DNA from: Chrysomallon squamiferum
Lineage: Eukaryota; Mollusca; Gastropoda; Neomphalida; Peltospiridae
Direction of reading: 5' to 3'
NCBI GenBank assembly: GCA_012295275.1
Contig: CM022673.1
Span: forward strand, 14,861,288 to 14,925,287
Length of the DNA: 64,000 nt
This document shows positions 26,098-38,463 of this stretch, piece by piece. The position numbers were made by a program, and so were the translations under genes. Positions within the stretch are counted from its first letter, which is position 1. Every line of letters starts with the position of its first letter. The notes beneath the pieces were generated by a model, which ran no database searches, was not told the DNA's origin, and was given only the letters and a program-made list of their open reading frames with translations.

Positions 26098-27460
26098 AGT
26101 GCCTAATCAGATGTAACCAACCAAGCTTAGCTAGACAGCATCTTCAAGGAAATTATTCCAGTGTTCCGGCAACAGATGAGTTTTTGAATGGACACATGCT
26201 TTATATTTACACTAGCTGTGGTAGTAGAACAAAAACAGTTAGTGAATTATGTAGTCATTTGTCACCTACATCTGCACTAATTCCTAGTCCAACTTTCTGC
26301 TGAAATGTTGTGTACCAGTTTGATAAGTTTCGAAATCTGGCTTATGCTGTAAAATTTAACAAATTTCTTGATGTGTGTTTCAAAAAATGTTCCTGATGGA
26401 ATTCAGTAATTTACACAAAAAACAAGATGAGCACCAACCTGGATTGAACTTCAACCCACAATATGTTACTGCTTCCCCAGACCCACATAATTTTTGGATA
26501 TCAGTTCATACTGGGGAGAAGATTCAGAAGAGTCTGCCATTCAGATATTGACGAAACCATCAGCTAGTAGTTCATCCATGAAAACCAGACAAAGAAACTG
26601 CCAGTCATGCAGGTTATTAAACAAATCCTTAACAAATTTGAGTGTAAAACAGCTACAGCTTCAAAAGGTCCAAACATACTGCAATCAAAGATGTGAGCAC
26701 AGCAAAGAAAAAGGGATCTGTCAAATTACTAAACCAAACAATCAGACTGAAAGAGGAACAGATAGCAAAACTTAAAGAAAAAAGTACCATTTCAAAGGTT
26801 GAACAGGAGGCAAATTCTTTAATAAAAAAAAAAAAAAAATACACATGAAGATTGAAGTACCACAATGAAAAAATTAAAACCGAATCGGGAACTCTGCTCT
26901 GTGCCAAAAAGGAAATTTCTGAACTTAAAAGAAAACTTGAAATAAAACAAATGGAGATAAAACCCTGCTGGAAGCAAAGCTTCATGAGTCACTTAACTAA
27001 AATCAACAAAATGCAATGGAAAGGTCTATTCTACAGATTTAAGAATGGTGGTGTTTGATGCAATTGTAAATCAGGTGCCAACCAGCAACATCCCTGTTAT
27101 TCTCCAGAAGTTTTTTCTGTGATGTGGTGTTCCACTGAAGGACATCCCACACAGAACCACTACTGAAGCAAAGACTGCACACTTGGTTTTAATGCCACAA
27201 CACAGGAGGGCAATGTTGTGAACAGTGTCCACATTGCCACACCAGAAAATTGTTATGCTGCTGCAGTTGATGAACTGGCTGGTGGGACTGCTGATGATTA
27301 CCATGAACACATATCTGACTTCTGAATGAATCATGGAACAAGACACGCAAATGGCAATTTAATTCATTGAATCTATTGGACTCAATTGCAACAAAAACTT
27401 GTGCTGCTCCAATGATCTGTGAAGCAGAAATCAGAATAGAAGAGAGACTTAAGGGACAGA
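26098..27460 (+). mobile_element. Diverged, inactivated relative of the unnamed transposase-like element
   Basis: The same domain order as copies 1 and 3 can be read in several frames with many stops. About 26130-26230 reads ARQHLQGN and FLNGHMLYIYTSCGSRTKTV (compare FLNGHVLFIFVFRCEKS in copy 3). About 26860-26970 is a coiled coil (ISELKRKLEIKQMEIK). About 27045-27100 reads VVFDAIVNQVPTSNIPVI, and about 27185-27330 reads LGFNATTQEGNVVNSVHIA then DELAGGTADDYH. The Asp of GFDATT is Asn here (codon 27191-27193). It is an old copy, far more mutated than the other two. Confidence 0.6.
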
Positions 27461-27464
27461 TTTT

Positions 27465-28072
27465 GACAGATTAGCTCAGACAATCAGGATTAGCTCACAG
27501 GTATTCTCGTGGATTTCGTTTCATTCTTTTGTGCAGTTAACAGGAATATTTGTTCACTTTCTTTACTCGTACTTTTTTACTTGGGATTACGACGGAATCG
27601 AAAACCAATCGCCATCAAGAGATCTTAGGACACATTCCGACCAATCAACTTCGAGAAGCACTGCAGCCAATCAGACTCCCATCACTCTCGAGAGCTCTTC
27701 GGACACAGCAACGGGAACCGACCAATCAGCTTCAAGACTCACGGCAGCCAATCAGACTCCAAACAGCGACCAGACTACGGAATCGGTCAGCAGCCAATTG
27801 CCTTTAAGCTCTGCAACACCTTTTTATTACGGAGGATTAGCTGTTTGTTTACCTTTTGCGCTTCTTCGCACTTAGGAATCTATGTGCAAATTCGAACTTC
27901 GAGCACTGACGAACAACCGACATCAAATTGGGTAAGAAACGGAATACTATCCTCCTCCCAGCATGACAATTCACTTTCCCAGCATGAAATTTTAAAATCC
28001 CTCTTGTTACCTCCCTATATCAAACCCTCTCCCCCACTGTCCTTGTTAATACTTCAACGCTCATTAATTGTG

Positions 28073-28107
<35 letters not shown>

Positions 28108-29695
28108 GATCGTTATTTAAATGATATAACGTTTTTTTTTTGATTACTAAATTAAATAAAAATTTACTGAAATTAACTAAAATTCTACATCTTGTATTAA
28201 AATATTAATTATAACTATACTAAAAATAAAACAAGCAAGTTAACATATCAAATTAACCATACAATGGTGGACACAACCAAACCAGTCGGAACATCCAACA
28301 TCGAAGAGGTTTCCCCCAAAAACTAGGAGAAACAGAAAGGGAACTCCCAGACTTGTCTTCTGGGAAGCCAAGAGAGAACGGAAACACATCTGACAGTTCA
28401 CTAGACGACATCTACGTGGGGCTCGTACAGACAACACCGGACGGTTCTCCCTGCACCGACCTGTCCACTCCCCCAGAATGTCCCCAAACCTCTAACTGGG
28501 CCACAAATGTCCCAGCCGGACTGACCACCGTTCCGGAGTCCCCTCAGCCAAAAAATAAAAATAAAAAATGCAAAACCCACCCAACTGTCCAATCTCCCCC
28601 AGAACAGCTATCAGTCAGCACAGCAAATAGATTTTCGGCCCTGGACATGCTCAACATCACTGTCCCCCAACAGGGCTCCCATAAATCCCTCAAACTGTCC
28701 GCCAGCCCTCCTAGACCTGCTAAGGCACCAATCTCCGGGCTGAGGCGGGTATTGTTCAACAAAAAAAAACCCAACCCTGTATGAAGCTATCTTCTTCCAA
28801 CAGTACATCTCACGACTGGGCCGAATCGGACAGCTCACTCATCAAACTGGGTACCAGCATGAAAGGTGTGTGTCACACTCGCGAGGTGTACGGAGGAACC
28901 TAGAGAGAGGAGGGAACCCACCCAAGTGAAGACCCTGAGCCCCTCTGCCCCCATCGAACTAAGATACTTCCAAGACCAAGAGAGTAGCAAGGAAATCCAT
29001 CAACAATTGGACCGTACGGTGGCCTACGGCACCTGGGGGGGACTGCACCTTCACTGCAGAACCCCTAACCCAGGTAAACACCAAATCAAAAAAAAAGAAA
29101 CAGAAACCATACACAGAAACAAAAGAAACACCACACAAAAAGGAATTTTTACAAGTAGCAACCAACACAAACCCGACAATACCCAAACAAAAATACAAAT
29201 ACCGCCAAGATAACCCCACAAAACAAATCCCCCAAAGCCCCCACAAACTATCAAACAACACAGAGGAGTTTCCGCACCTCACCCTCAAACCAGGAAGAAC
29301 CTGGCCCCGAGAGTTCTTTTACTCGAGCACAGGCAAAAGCCATTCCGCAACAACAAAACACCCCACAAAAAGACAATACACAACACCTAAGACACACATG
29401 ACACCAACAGCAACCACCACAGCAACAGATCACTCGCTAAGGCGACTGGTGAAAGCAAAACCAGTTTCTGAAACAGCTACACAAATCTTACAAATAGCAA
29501 AAGAAAACCCAGACGATGATTCAGAACATCACGATCTGGAACAACGGCTACTGGGATGTGCTTCTGTCTGCCGCAACAAAAGCAGAGCACATCCTATTCC
29601 AGAAACAATTCAAACTGCTGGCGTTTGAGGCACACCCCATAAAATGCGCCCAGTGCCAGAGATGGGGACATAATATAAAAAAATGCATGTAAAAG
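27465..29695 (+). mobile_element. I/Jockey-group non-LTR retrotransposon, array copy A (leader + truncated ORF1)
   Basis: Leader of type 1 with six CCAAT boxes at about 27600-27800, a (TA)n tract at 28073-28092, and ORF1 starting at the ATG at 28264. ORF1 is broken into frames (28353-28784 and 28866-29213 carry most of it). It carries an acidic Ser/Pro-rich N-terminus, RRVLFNKKKPN, a RTVAYGTWGG string and, near 29640, the first Cys of a zinc knuckle. It then stops at a junction (ATGCATGTAAAAGAT, about 29683-29697) fused to the head of copy B. No ORF2 follows. Confidence 0.75.
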
Positions 29696-32400
29696 ATCTG
29701 TGATAGGCGTGCCTGAACCTTCAATTGGACGTGGGCACGTAAAAAGAGTTAGAAGAAGATTCGCTCACCGATTTTCATCTTCAGTTTCGAACTTAGAACA
29801 CTCGACATCAAATTTGATTCGCTCCAGATTTGTTCGATTCCATACAGATTCACTTCAAAGTTTCTGTTTTACTACACAAGGAGTAATTGTTCAACTTTCT
29901 CACTTGGGATTGCCGTTCATTTGTTCTTGCAAATTCATTCCATTGGTTTGCACTTAGGAATACTTAGGAAAAGCTTTCTAGGATTATTGTATACACGATC
30001 GCCAAACAGCAAAAGGAATTGAGATCTAACCAATCAACGACGAGCTAGCGTCAATAAAAATCCAGTCTGAACAAGAACCTGTCGACCAATCAATTTAGAG
30101 ACATCTTCAACCAATCAGAATCCACAGTCTACCAGGGATTATCTGTTCATCTGTGAAACTTCCCAAATTAGGATTCCAATTCAATTTCTTAGAACATTCG
30201 ACATCAAATTTGGTAAGAAACGGAATCCTATCATCCCAGCACGTCATACTCACTTTCCCAGCACCAAACTTTGAAACTTCCTCTTATCTCTCCCCTTACC
30301 AACCTCAAACCCTCTCCCCAGTGCTATTTTTGTCAAATATTTTAAATTTGTATTCTAACTGTATTAATTTCATACATATAAATATAAATATATAATTATT
30401 ATTTAAATGTTAAATTTTTCAGAAATTTAATAATTTAACTTTGTTTACTGCTCTCCTTCTGTAGTGTCATTAGTTGAAATTTTAATTATATTGAATATTT
30501 AATTTGTTCAATTATATTAAATATTTAATTTGTGAAAAAAAATTTAAAATAATAATTAACCAATTGTATACTAAATAAAAATGGCCGATACAAACGAATC
30601 CGTCGGCACAGGTATCACCGAAAATGGCAACCAGAACGAGGTTTCCCCCAAGAAACTGTGCGGAACGGAGGGGGAACTACCACACTTCTGCTCTTTTGGC
30701 TCCCCGGACGACAGGGACAACGGAAACCTATCCGACAACTCTGCGGGAGACACCATATATGCGGGGCTGGTAGAGACGACACCCGACAGCTCTCCCCGCC
30801 CCAACCTGTCCAATCCCCCAGAATGTACCCAAATATGCAACTGGCCAACAAATGTCCCAGCCGGACTGACCACCATTCCGGAGTCCCCACAAGTGAAAAA
30901 ACAAACAAAAAAAAAAGGAAAACCCACCCAACTGTCCAATCCCCCCCAGAACAGGCTCCAGTCAGCACATCAAACAGATTTTCAGCCCTGGACATGCTGA
31001 GCATTGCTGTTCACCAACAGGCCTCGCAAAAATCACTGAAACTGTCAGACAGCCCCCTAGGCCGCTAAGTCCCCAATCCACGGGCTGAGACAGGTTTCTT
31101 TTATTAAAAAATACACGTCTATATGAAGCCATTTTTTTTTTCCAACAGTCCGTCTCGCGACTGTTGGACGACACTATACCACACCCGGATGTCAGATGAG
31201 GCTACCTTCATCAGGGCCGATTTAGACCTTTCACTTATCAAACTGGGTACCAGTATTGAACTGATGCCCAACCCCATAGTGTCAAAAGGTGTGTGTCACA
31301 CTAGAGGTGTACCAAGGAACCTCACGAAAGGAGAGGACCCTCACCCACAAAACTCTATATCCCAAACGGACAGGCTTACTCGCAGGACATAACAATTAGC
31401 CAAAGCATCCATAGACAAATGGACAAGACGGTGGCTTACGGCACCTGGGGGCAATGCACTTTCGTTGCAGAACCCCTAAAACAGACAACACCAACCAAAA
31501 CAAGGCCGACAACACAACGACAGAAATACAAACAGCGACATGACGGCCATACGAAACAAATTCCCCAACACGCCCCCAAAGTAGCAATAGACACAGAGGA
31601 GTTCCCGCTCCTCAACCTGACGCCGGGACGACCCTGGCCAAGAGAATTCGTATACACCCATGTACCACCAACTGGACGGGCAGCCTCCACACCTCAACAA
31701 CACCCCACAAAAAAACACCCACTACACAACACAAAGGGCACACAAAACAGCAACAACAACCACCACAACAGACCAATCCTTACGAAAACTAGTAAAAATA
31801 CAACCTGGCAAGGAAACAACAAAACAAATACTAGAAGCGCCAAAGAAAGAAAACCCAGATGCGATGATTCAGAACATCACGATCTGGAAAAACGGCTACT
31901 GGGATGTACTTCTGTCTGCCACAACACAAGCAGAGCACATCCTATTCCACCAGAAACCATTCGCCCAGCCCACTCTCAGACAACAACAAAACAACTCAAA
32001 CTTTAACCCGTCTCAGAGTTGGAGTGACCTTCGGACTAAATGACAGCAGACAGACTCGACAACACTGAGTGACAAGTGCGGCACATGCCATAAACTGGAC
32101 AACGTCAGACACTATATTTTTTACTGCATCAAATACGACAAGGACAGACGCAAACTAAACACAGCTTTAACAAACATCAAAGTCAGATTTACTCCAGCTG
32201 ACATTTTCAACCCCCCCAAACACCTAAAAAAAGAAGTAGACAACCTGATAATGCGATTCGTGGAAGCAACAAAAGTCAAAATATAAACACAGACACATTC
32301 ACAAAACACTACATAAAATAAACACATCCGTATCCAACCCCAGAACCAACTGGCAACCTCTCCTCGATGTCTGAACTCCAAAAATTAACGCGACGCCAAC
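29696..32400 (+). mobile_element. Array copy B (leader, ORF1, internal deletion, 3' end)
   Basis: It starts with the head sequence GTGATAGGCGTGCC, has a type-2 leader with CCAAT boxes at about 30029, 30085 and 30111, and an ORF1 ATG at 30581. ORF1 runs in pieces to about 31957. There it jumps to the extreme 3' end of ORF2 (CGCCCAGCCCACTCTCAGAC, matching about 45154-45173), so the zinc knuckles, endonuclease, reverse transcriptase and RNase H are deleted. The tail keeps a Cys/His motif (CGTCHKLDNVRHY region near 32080-32120) and reads ADIFNPPKHLKKEVDN before a stop near 32284. A T-rich tract at 32414-32431 lies just downstream. Confidence 0.75.
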
Positions 32401-32734
32401 AAAAAGCACGACCATTTTTTTTTTTTTTTTATTATTAAATAATAGTACAAACTAAATAAATAAATAAACAAATAAATATAAATAAATAAAACCCCTTAAA
32501 CAGTGCCCAATGCATACCTACATATATATGTGTGTGTGCATGTATCTATGTGTATGGGTCTGTATATAGGTATCTACTGCACCCTTTTGGATCTTAATAA
32601 GTAAAAACCACTCAAAGGTTTATTCCAAATTGCCCACTTCAAATGCACCTGCACCCTTCCCTTCCCATTCCTTTTCCCCCTTTTCCCTTCCCCTCTCCTG
32701 TCCGGGAACCCATCCCTGGCGATCCCAGAGACCG
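32401..32734. other. Spacer between array copies B and C
   Basis: Poly-T and (AAAT)n tracts, a GT/AT-rich stretch, a pyrimidine-rich run (CCCTTCCCTTCCC type, about 32653-32700) and the string CCATCCCTGGCGATCC just before the head of copy C. No coding sequence is seen. It may be a 3' tail of copy B plus an extended 5' end of copy C. Confidence 0.5.
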
Positions 32735-33034
32735 GATCCGTGATAGGCGTGCCCGAACCTTGAATTGGACGTGGGCACGTAAAAAGAGTTCTCCATCCAT
32801 CCGATTAGCTCAGACCAGATTAGCTCAGACGTTTCCGTAATTCAGTCGACAATTCGTGTTCTCGTTCACTTTCGCTCACATTAGGATTCGCGCAGTTTCG
32901 ATCCAAGAAGTTTCCGTGTTTTTGTTAGAAGGAATAAGTGTTCAACTTCCGCACTGGGATTACCGTTTATTTCCTGCAAATTCGATAAAAGTGTGATAGG
33001 AATACTTCTAGGAAAGCAAAAGGAATTGAGTTCT

Positions 33035-33190
33035 AGCCAATCGTCGACGAGCTAGCGTTCAACCAATAACATTCCAGTTCCAACGAAAGTCTGCAACCAA
33101 TCAACGATGAGCTAGCGCCAGCCACTAAAAAGCCAGTCTGCACAAAAAGCTGTCGACCAATCAACTTAGAGACAGCACCAACCAATCAGA
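33035..33190 (+). promoter_or_regulatory. CCAAT-box cluster in the retrotransposon leader (copy C)
   Basis: Five CCAAT pentamers on the + strand (about 33038, 33061, 33095, 33155 and 33180), three of them in a CCAATCA context, and repeated GAGCTAGCG strings. The same cluster occurs in copy E (about 39018-39170). Related clusters lie in copies A (six, 27600-27800), B (three, 30029-30115) and D (six, 35370-35620). Such clusters are classic NF-Y sites. Their retention in every leader suggests an internal polymerase II promoter of the element; binding is inference. Confidence 0.5.
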
Positions 33191-33288
33191 ATCCACAGTC
33201 CACCGGGAATTATCTGTTCATCTTTGAAACTTCCCAAATTAGGATTCCAATTCAATTTCGAACTTAGAACACTTCGACATCAAATCTG

Positions 33289-33563
33289 GTAAGAAAAGGA
33301 ATCCTATCATCCCAGCACGTCATACTCACTTTCCCAGCACCAAACTTTGAAACTTCCTCTTATCTCTCCCCTTACCAACCTCAAACCCTCTCCCCCAGTG
33401 CTAGTGTTGTCAAATATTTTAAATTCGTGTATTGTAATTATTAATTTAATATTAATTGCATATAGACAAATATAAATATATAAATATTATCTTAACTTTT
33501 AATTCTTGGAATATTATTAGCAAAACTAAATTTAATAATTTAACCTTGTTTGCTTTTTTGTAG
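33289..33563 (+). other. Intron-like segment in the type-2 leader (copy C)
   Basis: A strong donor (CTG|GTAAGAAA) at 33289 and an acceptor with a good pyrimidine tract (TTTGCTTTTTTGTAG) ending at 33563 lie between the CCAAT cluster and the ORF1 ATG. Equivalent pairs occur in copy B (30213-30464) and copy E (39269-39543). The segment between them is AT-rich, unlike the GC-richer flanks, as an intron would be. Splicing is not proven. Confidence 0.45.
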
Positions 33564-35060
33564 TGTCATTAGTGAAATAAAAATAATTAATCAACTCGTA
33601 TACTAAATAAAAATGGCCGATACGAATAAATCCATCGGCACAGTTAGTGCCGAGGTTGCCCCTCAACAAATCTGCGGAACGGAGGCGGAATTACCACGCG
33701 TGGAATCTCTTGACTCCCCGGTCGACAGAGACAATGGAAACCTATCCGACAACTCTGAGGGGGACACGATATACGTGGGACTGGTAGAGACGACACCCGA
33801 CGGCTCCCCCCGCCCCACCCTGTCCCCAGACTGTAAACAAATCCTCAACTGCACCGCAACTGCCCCAACCGGAATGACCATCATTCCAGAGTCCCCACAA
33901 CACAAAAACAAGAAAAGGAAAACCCACCCAACTGTCCAATCCCCCCCAAAACAGGCTCCAGTCAGCACATCGAACAGGTTTTCAGCCCTGGACATGCTGA
34001 GCATTGCTGTTCCCCAACAGGGCTCGCAAAAATCCCTCAAACTGTCAGCCAGCCCCCTAGGCCCGCTAAGTCCCCAATCCCCGGACTGAGACGGGTCTTT
34101 TTTAATAAAAGAAACCCGTCTCTGTACGAAGCGATCTTTTTCCAACAGTCCATCTCGCGACTGTTGGACGATACCTTTTATCACACCCGGATGTCAGATG
34201 AGGCAACCTTCATCAGGGCTGACTCGGACACTCCACTCATCAAACTGGGTACCAGTATTGAACTGATGCCCAACCCCATGGAGTGTCAAAAGGTGTGGGT
34301 CACACTGGAGAGGTGTACCAAAGAACCTCACGAAACGAGAGGACCCTCACCCCCAAAACAAACAAACCCATCTACCCCAAACGGACAGACATACACACAG
34401 GACAAAACAAGCAGCCAAGCCATACACAGACAAATGGACAAGACGGTGGCTTACGGCACCTGGGGGCAATGCACTTTCGTTGCAGAACCCCTAAAACAGA
34501 CAACACCAACCAAAACAAGGCCGACAACACAAAGACAGAAATACAAACAGCGACATGACAACCCTACGAAACAAATTCCCCAACACGCCCCCAAAGTAGC
34601 AATAAACACAGAGGAGTTCCTGCTCCTCAACCTGACGCCGGGACGACCCTGGCCAAGAGAATTCATATACACCCATGTACCACCAACTGGACGGGCAAAC
34701 TCCACACCTCAACAACAAAACACCCCACAAAGAAACACCCACTACACAACACAAAGGGCACACAAAAAGCAACAACAACCACCACAACAACAGACCAATC
34801 CTTACGAAAACTAGTAAAAATACAACCTGGCAAGGAAACAACAAAACAAATACTGGAAACACTTAAAGAAAACCCAGACGTGATGATTCAGAACATCACG
34901 ATCTGGAACAACGGCTACGGGGATGTGCTTCTGTCTGCCACAACAAAAGCAGAGCACATCCTATTCCAGAAACAGTTCAAACTGCTGGCGTTTGAGGCAC
35001 ACCCCATAAAATGCACCCAGTGCCAGAGATGGACATAATATAAAAAAATGCATGTAAAAG

Positions 35061-38000
35061 ATTCGTGATAGGCGTGCCTGAACCTTCAATTGGACGTGGG
35101 CACGTAAAAAGAGTTCTCCATCCATCCATTAGCTCAGATCAGATTAGCTCAGACACAGATTTTGATCCTTTTTTTTCGTTCAGAACATCGTTGGGGACGG
35201 CACGCATTTTGATTACTCTCGCTTTTCACTCGTTTTGCCTGGGATTTCGTTTCATTCTTTCGTGGAGTTATCAGGAATATCTGCTCACTATTTTGTACTC
35301 GTACTTCGTACTTGGGATTACGTGATTACCTATTCTTGTACCGTGTAAACGCGACGGAATCGAAAACCAGCCAATCGTGTAACAGATCTCTGCTCATAAA
35401 CCATTGGCGTAGAACGAACCATCAAGCAATCAATCGCCATCGAGAGATCTTAGGACACACTCCGACCAATCAACTTCGAGAAGCACTGCAGCCAATCAGA
35501 CTCCCATCACTCTCGAGAGCCCTTCGGACAGCAATGGGAACCGACCAATCAGCTTCAAGACTCACGGCAGCCAATCAGACTCCAAACAGCGACCAGACTA
35601 CTGAATCGGCCAGCAGCCAATCGCCTTTAAGCCCTGCAACCCCTTTTCAATACGGAGGATTAGCTGTTTGTTTACCTTTTGCGCTTCTTCGCACTTAGGA
35701 ATCTATGTGCAAATTCGAACTTCGAGCACCGACGAACAACTGACATCAAATTGGGTAAGAAATGGAATACTATCCTCCTCCCAGCACAACACAATACACT
35801 TTCCCAGCACGAAATTTTAAACTCCCTCTTGTTACCTCCTTATACCAACCTCAAACCCTCTCCCCCACTGTCCTTGTTAATACTCCAACGCTTATTGTAT
35901 ATATATATATATATATGTATCTGATCGTAATTTAAATGATATAAAGTTTTTATGTTGAGTACTAAATTAACTAAAATTCTACATCTTGCACTAAAATATT
36001 AACTATAACTATACTAAAAATAAAAATAACTTTAAATATACTAAAAATAAAACAAGCAAGGTAATATATCAAACTAAACATACAATGGCGGACACAAACA
36101 AAACAGTCGGAACAGCCAACACCGAAGAGTTTTCCCCCAATAAACAAGGAGTCACAGAAAGGGAAATCCCAGACTTCTCTCTCGGCTTCCCAGACGACAA
36201 CGGAAGCACGTCTGACAGCTCACTAGACGACAATCTACGTGGGGCTCGTACAAACACCGGAAGGTTCTCCCTGCCCCGACCTGTCCACTCCCCCAGAATG
36301 TCCCCAAATAAATGTCACAGCCGGACTGACCACCGTTCCGGAGTCCCCTCAACCTAGAAATACAATTAAAAACAAAAAACGAAAAACACACCCAACTGTC
36401 CAATCTCCCCCAGAACAGCTGCCAATCAGCACAGCAAATAGATTTTCGGCCCTGGACATGCTCAACATCGCTGTCCCCCAACAGGGCTCCCATAAATCCC
36501 TCAAACTGTCCGCCAGCCCTCCTAGACCCGCTAAGGCACCAATCCCCGGGCTGAGGCGGGTATTGTTCAACAAAAAAAACCCGACCCTGTACGAAGCTAT
36601 CTTCTTCCAACAGTCCGTCTCGCGAAAGGTGAGGGTCGAAAGGTGAGTGTCACGCTTGCGAGGTGTACGGAGGAACCTAGAGAGAGGAGGGTCGCCACCC
36701 AAGTGAAGACCTTGAGCCCATCTGCCCCCATCGAACTAGGATACTCCCAGGACGAAAGGAGCAGCGAGGAAATCCATCGACATTTGGACCGTGCGGTGGC
36801 CTACGGCACCTTCACGGCAGAACCCCTGGCCCAGGTGGACGCCAAACCAAGGAGAAAGAAACAGAAACAACAAAACAAACACCACACAAAAAGGACTTTT
36901 TAAAACTAGCAAACACACACCCGACAATACCGAAACAAAAAAACAAATACCGCCAAGATAACCCCACAAAACAAATCCCCCAAAGCCCCCACAAACTATC
37001 AAACAACACAGAGGAGTTCCCGCACCTCACCCTCAAACCAGGAAGAACTTGGCCCCGAGAGTTGTTACTCGAGCGTGCCACCAACTGCACGGGCAAAAGC
37101 CATCCCGCAACAACAAAACACCCCACAAAAAGACACTCATTACACAACACCTAAGATACACACGACACCAACAGCAACCACCACAGCAGCAGATCACTCG
37201 CTAAGGCGACTGGTGAAAGCAAAACCAGTTCCTGAAACAGCTATACAGGTATTACAGATAGCGAAAGAAGAAAACCCAGAGGTGATGATTCAGAACATCA
37301 CCATCTGGAGCAACGGCTACTGGGATGTGCGTTTGTCTGCTAACACGACAGTAGACCACATCCGCTTCAAGAACGAACACCTACAACTGTTGACGTTCAC
37401 AACACAACCCATCAAATGCGCCCAGTGTCAACGATGGGGAAACAACACAAAAAAATGCAGGTCGTTGCGGGGACACCCAACGTGTTTCAGGTGTGGGGGC
37501 AAACACCCCAAGAAAACGCCGGACAACCCGTGCCGCCAACCCACCCAATGCGCAAACTGCAACGGCCGACACTACACACACAGCCACCTGTGCACGGCCT
37601 ACCGCAACGCACTGAAACACCTGGAGACCATAAAAACCACACACAGCTAGCCCCCCTCACGCATCAGGCACACACTCATACACACCAGCCCCCACGACAG
37701 ACGCAAAACAAGGACAGCTGGGCAAAATAACCAACAAAGACAGCCCAGTGACAGCCCTCCAACTACTCAGGGTTGTCACTGGCCTATTCCTAGACAGATC
37801 CCTGCGAACCCCCAACCCCAACCCCAACTCCAATAGATCGGACGAAAACAAAGAAAGCCACTGTGGCAGCATGTCTAACCCTACAGCACCACCTGGGAAT
37901 ACTGCTCGACACTGTGCTCCCACACGCAATCAACTTTTACCAAAACAACACCAACACCGAAAACACTAAACAAATATAATAAATACAGTCAAAATACATG

Positions 38001-38327
38001 CAACAGAACCAACCTCTAACACTATCAAACTCCTTCACATCACACATGGGAGACAAACAAAACATTAAACACAAACAAGCCAAAGGCCTTAACATCCTAC
38101 AATGGAATGCCAAAGGCCTCAAAACAGGAGGCCATGGCGAAGAACTCAAACACTACATAACTAACTCTAATATACAGTTAGACATAATATGCATAAAAGA
38201 AACCTGGATCACCAACACACAAACACGGAAGAATCAACTCTTCCAAAACTCATTCTAGGTTTCTATGGTTTCTTTCACAACACCAACTGCACCACTAGAG
38301 GAGGAGTAGCGACATTTGTCAGAAACA
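35061..38327 (+). mobile_element. Array copy D (leader, ORF1 with intact zinc knuckles, start of ORF2)
   Basis: It begins at the shared junction and head sequence (GTGATAGGCGTGCC at 35065) but carries a type-1 leader like copy A, with a (TA)n tract near 35896-35916. The ORF1 ATG is at 36085, with frames 36085-36357, 36239-36646, 36643-36903 and 37075-37650. ORF2 opens with ATG at 38047 (MGDKQNIKHKQAKGLNILQW) and shows the endonuclease start (NIQLDIICIKETW). It is cut at about 38327, after GGVATFVRN, where unrelated sequence begins. Confidence 0.78.
37075..37650 (+). pseudogene. ORF1 C-terminal half with zinc knuckles (copy D)
   Basis: This frame encodes about 190 residues of the nucleic-acid-binding ORF1 product, with its N-terminal part in other frames upstream. 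After NITIWSNGYWDVRLSANTTV come consecutive Cys/His clusters: CAQCQRWGNNTKKC, then CFRCGGKHPKKTPDNPC, then CANCNGRHYTHSHLC. Zinc-knuckle arrays of this kind are typical of the gag-like ORF1 of I- and Jockey-group elements, which package the element RNA. This is the best-preserved knuckle region in the array. The gene as a whole is broken by frameshifts. Confidence 0.75.
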
Positions 38328-38463
38328 GGTTTGGACCACATGGACCATAAGGAAGCAGCCAAAAAGGAACAACAGCAGCAAAAAAAGAAACATCAGAAGC
38401 CAAAAAGAAACAACGACAGCAGCCAAGAGCAGAACAACCAGGACGGCAAACAACACAGACCCG
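38328..38463 (+). other. Lys/Gln-rich segment at the junction of copies D and E
   Basis: About 135 bp not matched elsewhere in the window. One frame reads HKEAAKKEQQQQKKKHQKPK and continues charged and Gln-rich to the start of copy E. It could be a scrap of another element's ORF or low-complexity filler. Confidence 0.35.

Larger units (their letters stand above)
32735..35060 (+). mobile_element. Array copy C (leader + ORF1 truncated at the zinc knuckle)
   Basis: Head sequence GTGATAGGCGTGCC at about 32741, type-2 leader, ORF1 ATG at 33613. ORF1 is in two main frames (33613-34089 and 34164-34814). The second carries TFYHTRMSDEATFIRADSD and the conserved block to MECQKVWVTLERC. The copy ends at the first zinc-knuckle Cys with the same ATGCATGTAAAAGAT junction as copy A, here fused to copy D. 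Its leader and ORF1 are almost identical to those of copy E, including the first 130 or so residues of ORF1. Confidence 0.78.

Noticed and set aside
33663-34184. 173-aa - strand open frame in the retrotransposon (and similar ones at 30571-31004, 34491-34862, 40308-40778)
   Set aside because: These are antisense shadows of ORF1. They show Trp/Gly/Leu-rich compositions produced by reading Pro/Thr-rich codons backwards, and they decay between copies.
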